NCBI GenBank assembly: GCA_937907435.1 | Contig: CALCIA010000053.1 | Coordinates: 1-42,340 of the forward strand | Origin: an uncultured Actinomycetes bacterium | Lineage (GTDB): Bacteria > Actinomycetota > Thermoleophilia > Solirubrobacterales > 70-9 | Length of the DNA: 42,340 nt | Direction of reading: 5' to 3' | In this document: one piece after another, positions 24,759 through 32,999 of the stretch | Layout: every line of letters begins with the position of its first letter | How positions within the stretch are numbered: the first letter of the stretch is position 1 | Made by a program: the position numbers and the translations under genes | Notes under the pieces: model-generated | Database searches by the model: none | What the model was told of the DNA's origin: nothing | The model's input: only the letters and a program-made list of their open reading frames with translations

Positions 24759-26095
24759 CGCGGCCTCACCCCCACCCGCACGTAGGCGGCGGCCGGGTCG
24801 GCGCCGACCGTGCCGGCGAGATGGCCCGCCGCATCGATGATCAGCGACCCCCGCATCGCGCCGAGGATCTCCGCGGCGGCGACCTCGCGGTACTCGGGCC
24901 AGGCGGTGGAGACGACCAGCGCGTCGGCATCGGCCGCGGCGGCCAGGGCGGAATCCGCCATCTCGATCCCGGCGGCGGCGTCGGCCTCGGGCAGCGACGC
25001 CACGGCCGGGTCGTGGGCGCTCACCTCGGCCCCCTGCTCGCGCAGCCAGCGGCAGAGCTCGAGCGCGGAGGAGCGGCGCAGGGTGTCCGTGCCCGGTTTG
25101 TAGGCGAGGCCCCAGACACCGACGCGCTTGCCGGCCAGGCCGCCCTCGGCGCCGAGGAAGTCGCTCAGCACGCGGCGTGCCCAGCGGCGGTGGGCGTCGT
25201 TGGAGGCGGCGACCCCGGCAACCAGGTGGTCGGGCAGGTTGTTCTCGGCGGCGACCCGGCGCAGGGTCGTGATGTCACGGGCGAGCGTGCCGCCGGCGAA
25301 GGCGTCGCCCGGGCCGAGATAGGCGCGCGGACCGATCCGCACGTCGCTCTTCAGCCCGCGCGAGACCTCGGCGGCGTCGGCGCCGACCGCCTCGGAGATC
25401 GTCGCGATCTCGTTGATGTAGGCGACCGAAGTGGCGAGGAAGCCGTTCAGCGCGTGCTTGGTCATCTCCGCCGACTCGACCCCCATCCACTCGATGCTCT
25501 CGCCGAACGGTTCGAGCAGCGGCGCCAGCGCCTCATGCCCGGCGTCGGAGCGCACCCCGGCGACGAAGCGCTCGGCGGCACGGAAGCTGTCGAGCGCCTT
25601 GCCCAGCCGCAGGTTCTCCGGCACCGCGCCGAACTCGAGGTCCTCGCGGCCCGCCTCGGCGGCCATCGCCTCGAAGCGGCCGACCGTGCCGACCGGCAGC
25701 TGCGAGGAGGTGACGACGAGAGCACCTCGGTCGAGCTTCGGCAGCACGTCGCGCACGTGGTTCACGACGAACTCGGTGTCGACGCGGTCCTCCTCGTCGA
25801 CCGGCGTGTCGAAGGCGACCCAGAGGACACCGAGGCCGGCGAGCGAGTCGGCATCTGGGGTCGCGAAGCGGAGCCGGCCCGCCTCGACGTCGGCGGCGAT
25901 CAGCTCGGCCAGGCCGGGCTCGGCTACCGGCGGCCGCCCGGCGGCAAGCTCCGCCACAACCTCGGGGTCGGGATCGAGCCCGACGACGTCGAAGCCGCCC
26001 TCGGCCAGGCAGGCCGCGGTCACGGAACCGAGGTGCCAGAGCCCGAGCACGCCGACGCGCGCGCGTTCGTCTGCCCCGCCTGGGCGTTCGCTCAT
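24755..26095 (-). CDS. UDP-glucose/GDP-mannose dehydrogenase family protein lacking the catalytic Cys
   Basis: 446 residues from ATG 26095 (MSERPGGADER; an ATG three codons earlier at 26104 is possible, and the longer open frame is discarded). N-terminal NAD-binding domain (VGVLGLWHLGSVTAACLAE), middle domain with the conserved Lys213 and Asn217 (AEMTKHALNGFLAT), and C-terminal UDP-binding domain (VGVWGLAYKPGTDTLRRSSA). In active 6-dehydrogenases the motif GGSCFPKD carries the nucleophilic Cys; here the same place reads AGGTLARD (about 267-274) and no Cys is nearby. The usual double oxidation through a thioester therefore looks impossible. It may perform a single oxidation or another reaction. 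It overlaps the SDR by four bases. Confidence 0.88.
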   Translation of the reverse strand: MSERPGGADERARVGVLGLWHLGSVTAACLAEGGFDVVGLDPDPEVVAELAAGRPPVAEPGLAELIAADVEAGRLRFATPDADSLAGLGVLWVAFDTPVDEEDRVDTEFVVNHVRDVLPKLDRGALVVTSSQLPVGTVGRFEAMAAEAGREDLEFGAVPENLRLGKALDSFRAAERFVAGVRSDAGHEALAPLLEPFGESIEWMGVESAEMTKHALNGFLATSVAYINEIATISEAVGADAAEVSRGLKSDVRIGPRAYLGPGDAFAGGTLARDITTLRRVAAENNLPDHLVAGVAASNDAHRRWARRVLSDFLGAEGGLAGKRVGVWGLAYKPGTDTLRRSSALELCRWLREQGAEVSAHDPAVASLPEADAAAGIEMADSALAAAADADALVVSTAWPEYREVAAAEILGAMRGSLIIDAAGHLAGTVGADPAAAYVRVGVRPR

Positions 26096-26105
26096 CGGCC
26101 GCATC

Positions 26106-26831
26106 CTAGAGAGAGGAACCCTGCCCACGCAGGAAGGTATCGGCCTCGGCGAGCGCATCGGGCGTGCCGATCTCGTAGAAGCGCTCGGTCGCCTCGTAGC
26201 CGCGAAGCTCGCCGGCGGCGGCGAGGTCGTGGTAGAGTCGGGCGAGATCGGCCTCGCCCGCCGGCACCCGCTCGAGCGCCGCCGCCTCCAGTCCGCCCAG
26301 CCCATAATCGATCCAGTGCATCTCGGGCGTCGGCGCGTGCTTGTCGTAGGCGACCACGCGCCCGTCGGCGTAAAGGGCGTTGGAGGTGTCCCAACGGCCC
26401 TCGTTGCGCAGCACCACCATCAGCGCGGGCAGCCCGCTTTCCTCCCAGCCACGCGCGGCGGCCGCGTAGTCGACGCGCAGGTAGGTGTCGCCGTAGAGGA
26501 CCAGGAAACGCTCGCCGAGGAGCGGCGCGGCGCGGCGGATCGCGCCGAGCGTGCCGTCGAGCTCGGGCGCGTCATAGCTGTAGGTGATCTCGATCCCGGC
26601 GCACTCGGTGCCGATCCGCTCCTCGATCAGCTCACCGAGGTAACCGACGCAGAGCACCACCCGCTCCACGCCGTACGAGGCCAGCAGGCGCAGCTGGTGG
26701 ACGAGGAACGGCGCTCCCGCCACCTCCAGCAGCGGCTTCGGCGTGTCCCGGACGGTCTCCCCCAGCCGCGTCCCCAGCCCGCCGGCGAGGATGCAGACCG
26801 GCAACGGGCCGCTGCGTCCCCAGCCGGTCAA
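26106..26831 (-). CDS. hddC: Heptose-1-phosphate guanylyltransferase-like nucleotidyltransferase
   Basis: 241 residues from TTG 26831, which overlaps the GT2 stop as TTGA; TTG 26804 is an alternative. Single nucleotidyltransferase domain: PVCILAGGLGTRLGETVRDTPKPLLEVAG (signature GGLGTR and the PKP lysine, about 17-33), VVLCVGYLGE, VLYGDTYLRVDY and HWIDYGLGG. The length and lack of a beta-helix separate it from RmlA and match HddC-type enzymes that activate D-glycero-D-manno-heptose 1-phosphate with GTP. Assignment to heptose rests on gmhA, gmhB and hddA nearby; by sequence alone it is a generic sugar-1-phosphate nucleotidyltransferase. Confidence 0.82.
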   Translation of the reverse strand: MTGWGRSGPLPVCILAGGLGTRLGETVRDTPKPLLEVAGAPFLVHQLRLLASYGVERVVLCVGYLGELIEERIGTECAGIEITYSYDAPELDGTLGAIRRAAPLLGERFLVLYGDTYLRVDYAAAARGWEESGLPALMVVLRNEGRWDTSNALYADGRVVAYDKHAPTPEMHWIDYGLGGLEAAALERVPAGEADLARLYHDLAAAGELRGYEATERFYEIGTPDALAEADTFLRGQGSSL

Positions 26832-27790
26832 GCCTCGTCGTCGTCGGCCCAGCCGACCCGTGACTCGAGGATGTACTTCGGCCGGTGGCGGACCTCGTCG
26901 TAGATGCGGCCGACGTACTCGCCCATGATTCCCAGCGAGAGCAGTTGGATGCCGCTGAAGAAGCAGATCAGGAAGACGATCGTCGGGTTGCCGATCGGGA
27001 ACGCGGTGCCGGCGATCTTCAGGACCAGGTAGACGAGCCCCAGCAGGAAGGCGAACATCGAAAGCAGGACCCCGGCGACGGAGATCATCTGCAGCGGATA
27101 GCGCGAGAAGCCGATCACGCCGTTCAGCCCGATCAGCAGCGAGCCGGTGAGCTGGCTGTACTTGCTCGTCCCGCCGGCACGCTGGTCGCGGTCGTAGAGG
27201 ATGCTGGTCTGCGGGAAGCCGACCAAGCTGACCAGCCCGCGGAGGAAGCCGTGGCTCTCTTCGAGGGCCAGCACGTGGTTGACGACGCGCCGGCTCATCA
27301 GACGGAAATCGCCGGTGTTCGGCGGGATTTCCACCTCGGCGATACGGCGGATCACCTTGTAGCCGATCCAGGAGACGAAGCGCTTCGGGAGCGTCTCGCC
27401 GGCGCGGGTGCGGCGCTGGGCGTAGACGACGTCGAAGCCCTCGTGCCAACGAGAGACCATCTCTTCGATCAGCTCGGGAGGGTCCTGCAGATCGCAGTCG
27501 ATCACCACCACGGCGTCGCCGACCGCGGCTTCCATCCCCGCCAGCGTGGCCATCGGCTGACCGAAGCGGCGCGAGAAGCGCAGCATCTTGACGCGGGCGT
27601 CCTTCTCGTTCAGCTCTTTGATCCGGTCTTCGGTGCGGTCGGTGCAGGGGTCGACGGAGAAGATCAGCTCCCAGCTCAACCCCAGGCCTTCGAGGATGCC
27701 GGAGAGGCGCTCGTAGACGCGCCCGATGTTCTCCTCCTCGTTGAAGGTGGGGATGACGACGCTGAGCGTCTGTCGCGGCGGCTCAGGCAT
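26828..27790 (-). CDS. GtrB-like polyprenyl-phosphate glycosyltransferase (GT2 with two TM helices)
   Basis: 320 residues. N-terminal GT2 domain: LSVVIPTFNEEENI, FSVDPCTDRT, RFSRRFGQPMATLAGMEAA and the signature VIDCDLQDPPELIEEM (about 96-111). The C-terminal part has two hydrophobic helices (around 235-260 and 270-297), as in GtrB and related enzymes that transfer a sugar from a nucleotide to polyprenyl phosphate. Its product would be the donor for GT-C-type membrane glycosyltransferases such as those at 2813 and 22113, linking the two gene sets. It overlaps the methyltransferase upstream by eight bases and hddC downstream by four. Confidence 0.88.
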   Translation of the reverse strand: MPEPPRQTLSVVIPTFNEEENIGRVYERLSGILEGLGLSWELIFSVDPCTDRTEDRIKELNEKDARVKMLRFSRRFGQPMATLAGMEAAVGDAVVVIDCDLQDPPELIEEMVSRWHEGFDVVYAQRRTRAGETLPKRFVSWIGYKVIRRIAEVEIPPNTGDFRLMSRRVVNHVLALEESHGFLRGLVSLVGFPQTSILYDRDQRAGGTSKYSQLTGSLLIGLNGVIGFSRYPLQMISVAGVLLSMFAFLLGLVYLVLKIAGTAFPIGNPTIVFLICFFSGIQLLSLGIMGEYVGRIYDEVRHRPKYILESRVGWADDDEA

Positions 27791-28691
27791 TCGACCCCAC
27801 CGCCGGCCGTCGCATCACGGTGATGCCGCGGACGCCGAAGGGGATCCGCACCCCCCGCCGCAGCAGGCGGCGCTCGGCGCGGCAGGTCAGCGCGCCGAAG
27901 GCGGAGCTCTGGGTGCCCTCGATGTCGGCGGCGACTTTGCGCTCCAGCTCGGCGCCCTCGAGGTGGTCGTAGCGCATGCGGTTGCGCTTCTTCACCACCC
28001 AGAACGCCGGGTAGAGAATCGAGCCAAGGTGGGCGTCTTCGAGCACTTCGAGGCCGGCCTCGCTCGCCTTCCTGGCCAGCTCGCCCTTGCCGTAGCGACG
28101 CTCGTGGCCGAGGAAGCGGTCGTAATAGTCGTAGGTGCCGGGGCCGGCGGGGATGACGGCGACGGCGCGGCCGCCCGGCTTCAGCACGCGGAGGATCTCC
28201 CCCAGCGCTCCATGGTCGTCGGGGACGTGCTCGAGCAGGTTGGCGGTGACGACCGCATCGACCGAGGAATCGGCCAGCGGCAGCAAGCAGACGTCGGCGC
28301 GCAGGAGCCAGGCGGTGGGGATCAGCTCGTGCGCCTTCGCCAGCCCCGGGGCGACGAGATCGACGCCGAGCAACTGCCGACCCGGATAGGCGGCGGCGAG
28401 GTCCTCGAGCAGGTACCCGGTCGAGCAACCGAGGTCGATGATCTGCCCATCGGCGGGGACCGGACCGAGCCGTTCGAGCATCGCACCACGGGTCCAGACG
28501 TCGATGAAGTGATCGCGGCTCGACTCCTCGTGCAGGTCCTCGAGCTCGTCGGACCAATTGACCGCGGCGTCGTCGTCGACGTAGGAGAGGAACGGCACGA
28601 CGGTGCCGTCGGCGAGCTTCCAACCGGACTCGAACTCAGGGACCGACGTGGCACCGGCGGGCGGGCGGAGGACTGCCTCGGCACTGCTCAC
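27783..28691 (-). CDS. Class I SAM-dependent methyltransferase
   Basis: 302 residues, GTG start at 28691 overlapping the oxidoreductase stop as GTGA. SAM-binding motif I IIDLGCSTGYLLEDL (about 84-98), then LLGVDLVAPGLA, LPLADSSVDAVVTANLLEHV and RVLKPGGRAVAVIPAG. The FLGHERRYGKGELARKA segment after motif IV is common in methyltransferases of glycan loci. It could methylate the heptose or act on the lipid-linked intermediate; no sequence evidence decides. Eight-base overlap with the GtrB-like gene indicates one transcript. It lacks the SSSWR coiled tail of the other two cluster methyltransferases. Confidence 0.87.
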   Translation of the reverse strand: MSSAEAVLRPPAGATSVPEFESGWKLADGTVVPFLSYVDDDAAVNWSDELEDLHEESSRDHFIDVWTRGAMLERLGPVPADGQIIDLGCSTGYLLEDLAAAYPGRQLLGVDLVAPGLAKAHELIPTAWLLRADVCLLPLADSSVDAVVTANLLEHVPDDHGALGEILRVLKPGGRAVAVIPAGPGTYDYYDRFLGHERRYGKGELARKASEAGLEVLEDAHLGSILYPAFWVVKKRNRMRYDHLEGAELERKVAADIEGTQSSAFGALTCRAERRLLRRGVRIPFGVRGITVMRRPAVGSNA

Positions 28692-29719
28692 TGCGGCACC
28701 GTATCCCGCATCGCCGCATAATCGCTCGCCGCGTAGGCGGCCTCGACCTGGGTCCAGGCGTAGAGCGCATCACCGAGGTCGCCGTTCAGGCCGCGGCCGT
28801 CGTCGGCGTCGATCGCCGTGGCGAAGTGCTCCCACTCGCGGCCCCAGGAGGTGTCCTCGGCCGGGTACGCAATTTCCTCCAGGTCGGGCGGGCCGAGCTC
28901 GGGGCTCATCCGATAGATCTTCAGCGTCTGGGAACCGTAGGAGCGGACCAGGCCGTCGACCTGGAGCTTCGCGGTACGGCAGTAGATCTCCAGGCTGAAC
29001 ATGTTCTTCCACTCCGTCCAGGTGACGTGGAGCATCGCCCAGGGGTCGGTGCGGCCGTGTGCGTCGCCGAGGATCAACGCCGCGTTGTCCTCCGCGGGCG
29101 TGTCCCAGAAGTGGGTGCGCAGGAGGGCCGAGTGGAGCGGCAGCGGGCCGGCGATCCAGTGGGTGAGGTCGAGCAGGTGCATGCCCTGGTCGATCAGCTC
29201 GCCGCCGCCGGAGCGCACCGGGTCGGCACGCCACTCCTTGTCGTAGCCGATCCGACCACCGTGGCCGTAACGGCCGCGCAGGTGCATCAGCTCACCGTGG
29301 GCGCCGCCGTGGACCTCTTCGGCGGCGCGGGCGATGCCGGGATGGAAGCGGTGGTTGAAACCAACCTTGACCAGGCGGCCGCTGCGCTCGGCGGCCTCCT
29401 GCAGGCGCTTGATCTGGACCGTGCCGACCCCGGCGGGCTTCTCGATCAAGACGTGGACACCGGCGTCGAGCGCCGCCTCAGCGAGCTCCGCCAAGCGGTC
29501 GTGGGAGACCGCGACGACGACCACGTCGGGGACTTCGGCGAGCAAGGCGTCGAGGTTGTCATGGGCGTTCGCCCCGTGCGCGTCGGCGAGCGCCTTCGCG
29601 GCCTCCGGGACGACGTCGAAGGTGCCGACCACGGTGTCCTCGGCGCCGAGCGCCTCGGCCCGCTTCGCGCCGATCAGTCCACAGCCCACGATCCCGACCC
29701 GCAGCGGTCGTCGGCTCAC
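28688..29719 (-). CDS. Gfo/Idh/MocA family oxidoreductase
   Basis: 343 residues. N-terminal Rossmann motif RVGIVGCGLIGAKRAEAL, then HVLIEKPAGV with the family EKP (Glu93-Lys94-Pro95), and the C-terminal domain with SGGGELIDQGMHLLD (about 170-184), whose Asp and His take part in catalysis in this family. Members oxidise or reduce sugar hydroxyls, often at C3 of nucleotide sugars or of free sugar derivatives. Placed between hddA and the methyltransferase with four-base overlaps on both sides, it is probably part of a heptose-tailoring set. The substrate is not predictable. Confidence 0.88.
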   Translation of the reverse strand: MSRRPLRVGIVGCGLIGAKRAEALGAEDTVVGTFDVVPEAAKALADAHGANAHDNLDALLAEVPDVVVVAVSHDRLAELAEAALDAGVHVLIEKPAGVGTVQIKRLQEAAERSGRLVKVGFNHRFHPGIARAAEEVHGGAHGELMHLRGRYGHGGRIGYDKEWRADPVRSGGGELIDQGMHLLDLTHWIAGPLPLHSALLRTHFWDTPAEDNAALILGDAHGRTDPWAMLHVTWTEWKNMFSLEIYCRTAKLQVDGLVRSYGSQTLKIYRMSPELGPPDLEEIAYPAEDTSWGREWEHFATAIDADDGRGLNGDLGDALYAWTQVEAAYAASDYAAMRDTVPQ

Positions 29720-30702
29720 GCGAACTCCGTGCCGGTGGCGCCGCCGAACTCGAAGTCGAAGACCAGCTCCGAAGCGCCCGCCGCCGCCATCGCCTGGCGG
29801 GTGTCCTGCGGGTTGCGGGCGTAGACGAGCAGGAAGCCGCCACCGCCCGCGCCGACCAGCTTGCCGCCGAGCGCGCCCGAGCGGCGGGCCAGCGTGTAGA
29901 GCTCGTCGATGTGCTCGCTGGCCATCCCCGGCGAGCGCCTGCGCTTGTTTTCCCAGTGCTCGTGCATCAGTTCGGCGTAGCTGTCGAGGTCGCCGGCGAG
30001 CAGGAGGTCGCGGCTGCGGTAGCCCATCTCCTTGGTCGCGTGGAGGTTCTCGAGCATCTCGGCGTCGCCCTCCTTGGACCGCCTGTCCTGGTCGCCGAGG
30101 ACGGCGGTGGCGTTGCGCGTCTCGCCGGTGTAGAAGAGCAGCAGGTGGTCGCGCAGCAGGCGCAGGGTGCGCTCGTCCAGCTCCAGCGACTCGACGTCGA
30201 CGCTGCCGTCCTGATTGAAGGTGTACGCACAGATGCCGCCGTGCGCGGCGACGTACTGGTCCTGCTTGCCGACCGGCTCCTTCAGCACGTCGATCTCGAT
30301 CTCCGAGGCCGCCTCGGCGAGCGCGCCGGCCGCGATCGAGGTGCGCCGCGCGTGCGCCAGCCCCTTCATCAGGCAGACGGTGAAGGCACCCGAGGAGCCC
30401 ATCCCGGTCCCTGCCGGGACATCGGCGACGGTGGCGATCTCGAGCGGGTTGCCGCGCCAGTGGCGGAGTAGCGTCTCGCGCAGGATCGGGTGCCGGATCT
30501 CCTCGACCGTGTCGACCTCCTCGGTCTCCGAGTACTTCATCCGGTAGCGCCGCTGGAAGACCGTGTGGGTGAGCATGTAGACGTACTTGTCGATCGCCCC
30601 GGAGACGAGGAAGCCGCCGTGCTCCTCGTAATAGGACGGCAGGTCGGTACCGCCGCCGCCGAGCGAGATGCGCAGCGGGGCACGGCTGAAGATGACGCTC
30701 AC
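29716..30702 (-). CDS. hddA: D-glycero-D-manno-heptose 7-phosphate kinase-like GHMP kinase
   Basis: 328 residues; GHMP kinase fold. Seen: IFSRAPLRISLGGGGTDLPSYY at the N-terminus (the sugar-site pattern of HddA/FGGY-like heptose and fucose kinases), ATP-binding PAGTGMGSSGAFTVCLM (about 96-112) and the C-terminal KLVGAGGGGFLLVY. It would phosphorylate heptose 7-phosphate at C1 to the 1,7-bisphosphate. The presence of gmhA, gmhB and hddC homologues in the same run is the strongest reason for the heptose assignment. The start ATG/stop pairs overlap neighbours by four bases on both sides. Confidence 0.9.
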   Translation of the reverse strand: MSVIFSRAPLRISLGGGGTDLPSYYEEHGGFLVSGAIDKYVYMLTHTVFQRRYRMKYSETEEVDTVEEIRHPILRETLLRHWRGNPLEIATVADVPAGTGMGSSGAFTVCLMKGLAHARRTSIAAGALAEAASEIEIDVLKEPVGKQDQYVAAHGGICAYTFNQDGSVDVESLELDERTLRLLRDHLLLFYTGETRNATAVLGDQDRRSKEGDAEMLENLHATKEMGYRSRDLLLAGDLDSYAELMHEHWENKRRRSPGMASEHIDELYTLARRSGALGGKLVGAGGGGFLLVYARNPQDTRQAMAAAGASELVFDFEFGGATGTEFA

Positions 30703-31679
30703 GAAGCGCTCCCTTCCGGTTCCAGGACGATGTCGGGGTTGACCTCGAACCAGTCGAGGGTCCGCTCGATCGCCTGCGGGATGGTCAAAGTCGGGGTCCA
30801 GCCGAGGTCGCGGATCTTGGCGCAGTCGAGTCGGATCAGCGGCGAGTCGCCTTTCCAGCCGCGCTTGCCGCCGGTGTGTTCGATCTCAGGCTCGAGGCCC
30901 ATGTGGGCGACGATCCGCGCCACCGAGTCGTCGACGACGACGGTCTCGTCGGTGCCGAGGTTGTAGACGGCGGTCTCGCCGGGGGTGTCCTCATGGGCGC
31001 CGACGGCGGTCATGATCGCCTCGATGCAGTCGCCCACGTAGAGGTAGGACTTCTCCTGGCGACCGTCGCCGAGCACCCGCAGCCGGGTCGGGTCGGCGCG
31101 CAGGGCGCGGTAGAAGTCGAAGACGTGGCCGTGCGTGTAGCGCTCGCCGAGGATCGAGACGAAGCGGAAGATCAGCCCGGTGAACTCGTAGCCGTGCGCA
31201 TAGGCGCCGATCATCCCCTCCCCCGCCAGCTTCGAGGCGGCATAGAGGGAGGTCTGCACGGGGAAGGGCGCATCCTCTGGGGTCGGGAACACCTCCGGCT
31301 CGCCGTAGACCGAGCCGGTCGAGGAGAAGCCGATCTTGGTGACGCCCTCGGCCCGCATCGCCTCCAGCACGCCCGAGGTGGCGATCGTGTTCTGCTCGAG
31401 GTCGCGCTGCGGATGCTCGAGGCCGTGGCGGACGTCGGCGTTGGCCTGCAGATGGAACACCCAGTCGCAGCCGCCGACGGCCTCGCGCATCAGGTCGGCG
31501 TCGAGGACGTCGCCCTCGAAGAGCCTCGTCCCCGGCCGCGCCAACAGGTCGGCGACGAACTCGCGCCGGCCGGTGCGAAAGTCGTCGACGACATTCACCT
31601 CGACCCCGTCGGCGCTCAGGCGGTCGGCGAGGGTGCTGCCGATGAAGCCGGCCCCTCCCGTGATGCAGGCTCGCTTCAC
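30699..31679 (-). CDS. GalE-like NAD-dependent sugar epimerase/dehydratase
   Basis: 326 residues, extended SDR. Cofactor motif ACITGGAGFIGSTLADRL, catalytic region FSSTGSVYGEPE (Ser/Thr near 120) and YAASK (Tyr146, Lys150). SST rather than TDE at the active site argues for an epimerase (GalE/WbpP branch) rather than RmlB, and the SSSE of Gmd is absent. The unusual HLQANADVRHGLEHP replaces the common HLAAxxxVxxS. Between hddA (four-base overlap) and the transaldolase (four-base gap). It may epimerise GDP-heptose, but it could also be the missing 4-ketoreductase acting after Gmd; this is inference. Confidence 0.87.
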   Translation of the reverse strand: MKRACITGGAGFIGSTLADRLSADGVEVNVVDDFRTGRREFVADLLARPGTRLFEGDVLDADLMREAVGGCDWVFHLQANADVRHGLEHPQRDLEQNTIATSGVLEAMRAEGVTKIGFSSTGSVYGEPEVFPTPEDAPFPVQTSLYAASKLAGEGMIGAYAHGYEFTGLIFRFVSILGERYTHGHVFDFYRALRADPTRLRVLGDGRQEKSYLYVGDCIEAIMTAVGAHEDTPGETAVYNLGTDETVVVDDSVARIVAHMGLEPEIEHTGGKRGWKGDSPLIRLDCAKIRDLGWTPTLTIPQAIERTLDWFEVNPDIVLEPEGSAS

Positions 31680-31683
31680 CGGC

Positions 31684-32394
31684 TCAGAGCGTGAAGCCGG
31701 CGGTGACCGCGTCGCGATGGAACATCTGCACGGTCTCCAGCGAGTACTGATCGAGATCGTGGCCGAGCAGGGGAAGCTTCTTCAGCAGGTCGTGGGTCAC
31801 CGTGATGATGTGGCAACCGACCTGGTCGGCCTGGACGACGTTCAGGATCTCGCGCGGCGAGGCCCAGATCAGCTCCGACTGCGGCGCCGCCTTCATGATC
31901 TCCACCGAGCGCGCCATGATCGGCACCGGGTCGACGCCCGCGTCTGCGATCCGGCCGGCGAAGACCGACTGGTAAGACGGCGCGCCGTCCTTGACCGCGG
32001 CGGTGATCATCTCCACCTGCGCGGTGGTGAACATCGCCGTGACGTTGACCTGGACGCCGTCCTCGGAAAGCTCGCGGACCAGCGACGCCATCGACTCGCC
32101 CGAGGTCGTCGTGATCGGGATCTTGACGTAGACGTTCTTCCCCCAGGAGGCGATCAACCGCGCCTGGCGGCGCATCTCCTCGGCGTCGTCGGCGAAGACC
32201 TCGAAGGAGATCGGGTGCTTCGTGATCCGCTCCAGCAGTCGCTGGGCGAAGTCGGAGTAATCGGTGAGGCCGGCCTTCCACATCAGGGTCGGGTTGGTCG
32301 TGAACCCGGCGATGTTCGGATCCTCGGCGAGAGCGAGGATGCCGTCGAGGTCAGCCCCGTCAGCGAAAATGCGCGTTTGAATGTCCCTGAGCAT
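31684..32394 (-). CDS. Transaldolase / fructose-6-phosphate aldolase family protein
   Basis: 236 residues, the short TalC/MipB-type class. Seen: GFTTNPTLMWK (about 30-40), the Schiff-base lysine Lys91 in NVYVKIPIT, VNVTAMFTTAQ and SVFAGRIADAGVDP. The family transfers or cleaves dihydroxyacetone units, and transaldolase converts between sedoheptulose 7-phosphate and fructose 6-phosphate. Located between the epimerase and gmhB, it is well placed to feed the heptose route with sedoheptulose 7-phosphate, so a biosynthetic rather than central-metabolic role is inferred. The active-site Asp of transaldolases may be DLD near 15-17, but this needs an alignment. Confidence 0.88.
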   Translation of the reverse strand: MLRDIQTRIFADGADLDGILALAEDPNIAGFTTNPTLMWKAGLTDYSDFAQRLLERITKHPISFEVFADDAEEMRRQARLIASWGKNVYVKIPITTTSGESMASLVRELSEDGVQVNVTAMFTTAQVEMITAAVKDGAPSYQSVFAGRIADAGVDPVPIMARSVEIMKAAPQSELIWASPREILNVVQADQVGCHIITVTHDLLKKLPLLGHDLDQYSLETVQMFHRDAVTAGFTL

Positions 32395-32417
32395 GGCTCT
32401 GAACCCTAACGATGCCT

Positions 32418-32999
32418 CTACCCGTTACGGATGGCGGCTACCGCCGCGGGCAGATCCGCCACCCGAAGATCCGGGGTGAGGACGCCATCTCGCTTGTGTG
32501 AACTGCCTGCATATTCGACCAACACGGTGCGGACGCCGGCGTTTCGCCCTGCCCCCACATCGGCGTCGGTGTCCCCGATCATCCAGGAATTCGCGAGGTC
32601 GATCGACAACTCCGCCGCCGCCTCCAGCAGCATCGCCGGTGCCGGCTTGCGGCACTCACAGGACCCGCTCAGCCCCTCGATCGTCCCCTGTGGGTGATGG
32701 AAGCAAAGCTTGAACCCGTCGAGGTGAACACCCTCAGCGGCGAGGAGCTCGAGCACCCGCTCCTGCGTCGCGATCAGCTCTTCCAGCGACACCTTGCCCT
32801 TCGCCGCCGCCGGCTGGTTGGAGGCGCCGACCAGCAGGTACCCCGCCGCCGCGAGCTCCCGCAGCGCCGCGCCTACGCCCGGCAGCAGGCACACCTGATC
32901 CGGGTGGAGGGGCGACTCGAGCAGCCCGGTTTCGGGGTCCGGCACTCCCTCGTTCAGCACGCCGTCGCGGTCGAGGAAAGCGGCGCGCGCCCCGGTCAC
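32418..32999 (-). CDS. gmhB: D,D-heptose 1,7-bisphosphate phosphatase-like HAD enzyme
   Basis: 193 residues, HAD subfamily IIIA. Nucleophile and acid in FLDRDGVLNE (Asp10, Asp12), motif II VGASNQPA, Lys in CRKPAP (about 116-121) and motif IV MIGDTDADVGAGRNAG. The zinc-binding site is present: Cys99, His101/102, Cys114 and Cys116. This set is typical of GmhB, which removes the 7-phosphate after the kinase step. Motif II has NQPAAAKG where many relatives have NQ.GI.RG, so specificity could differ. The start overlaps the gmhA stop by four bases; 23 bases separate it from the transaldolase. Confidence 0.9.
   Translation of the reverse strand: MTGARAAFLDRDGVLNEGVPDPETGLLESPLHPDQVCLLPGVGAALRELAAAGYLLVGASNQPAAAKGKVSLEELIATQERVLELLAAEGVHLDGFKLCFHHPQGTIEGLSGSCECRKPAPAMLLEAAAELSIDLANSWMIGDTDADVGAGRNAGVRTVLVEYAGSSHKRDGVLTPDLRVADLPAAVAAIRNG

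Noticed and set aside
26832..27449. N-terminal extension of the hddC frame
   Set aside because: It lies within the GtrB-like gene in another frame and is Arg/Pro-rich; the nucleotidyltransferase domain begins right after the TTG at 26831.
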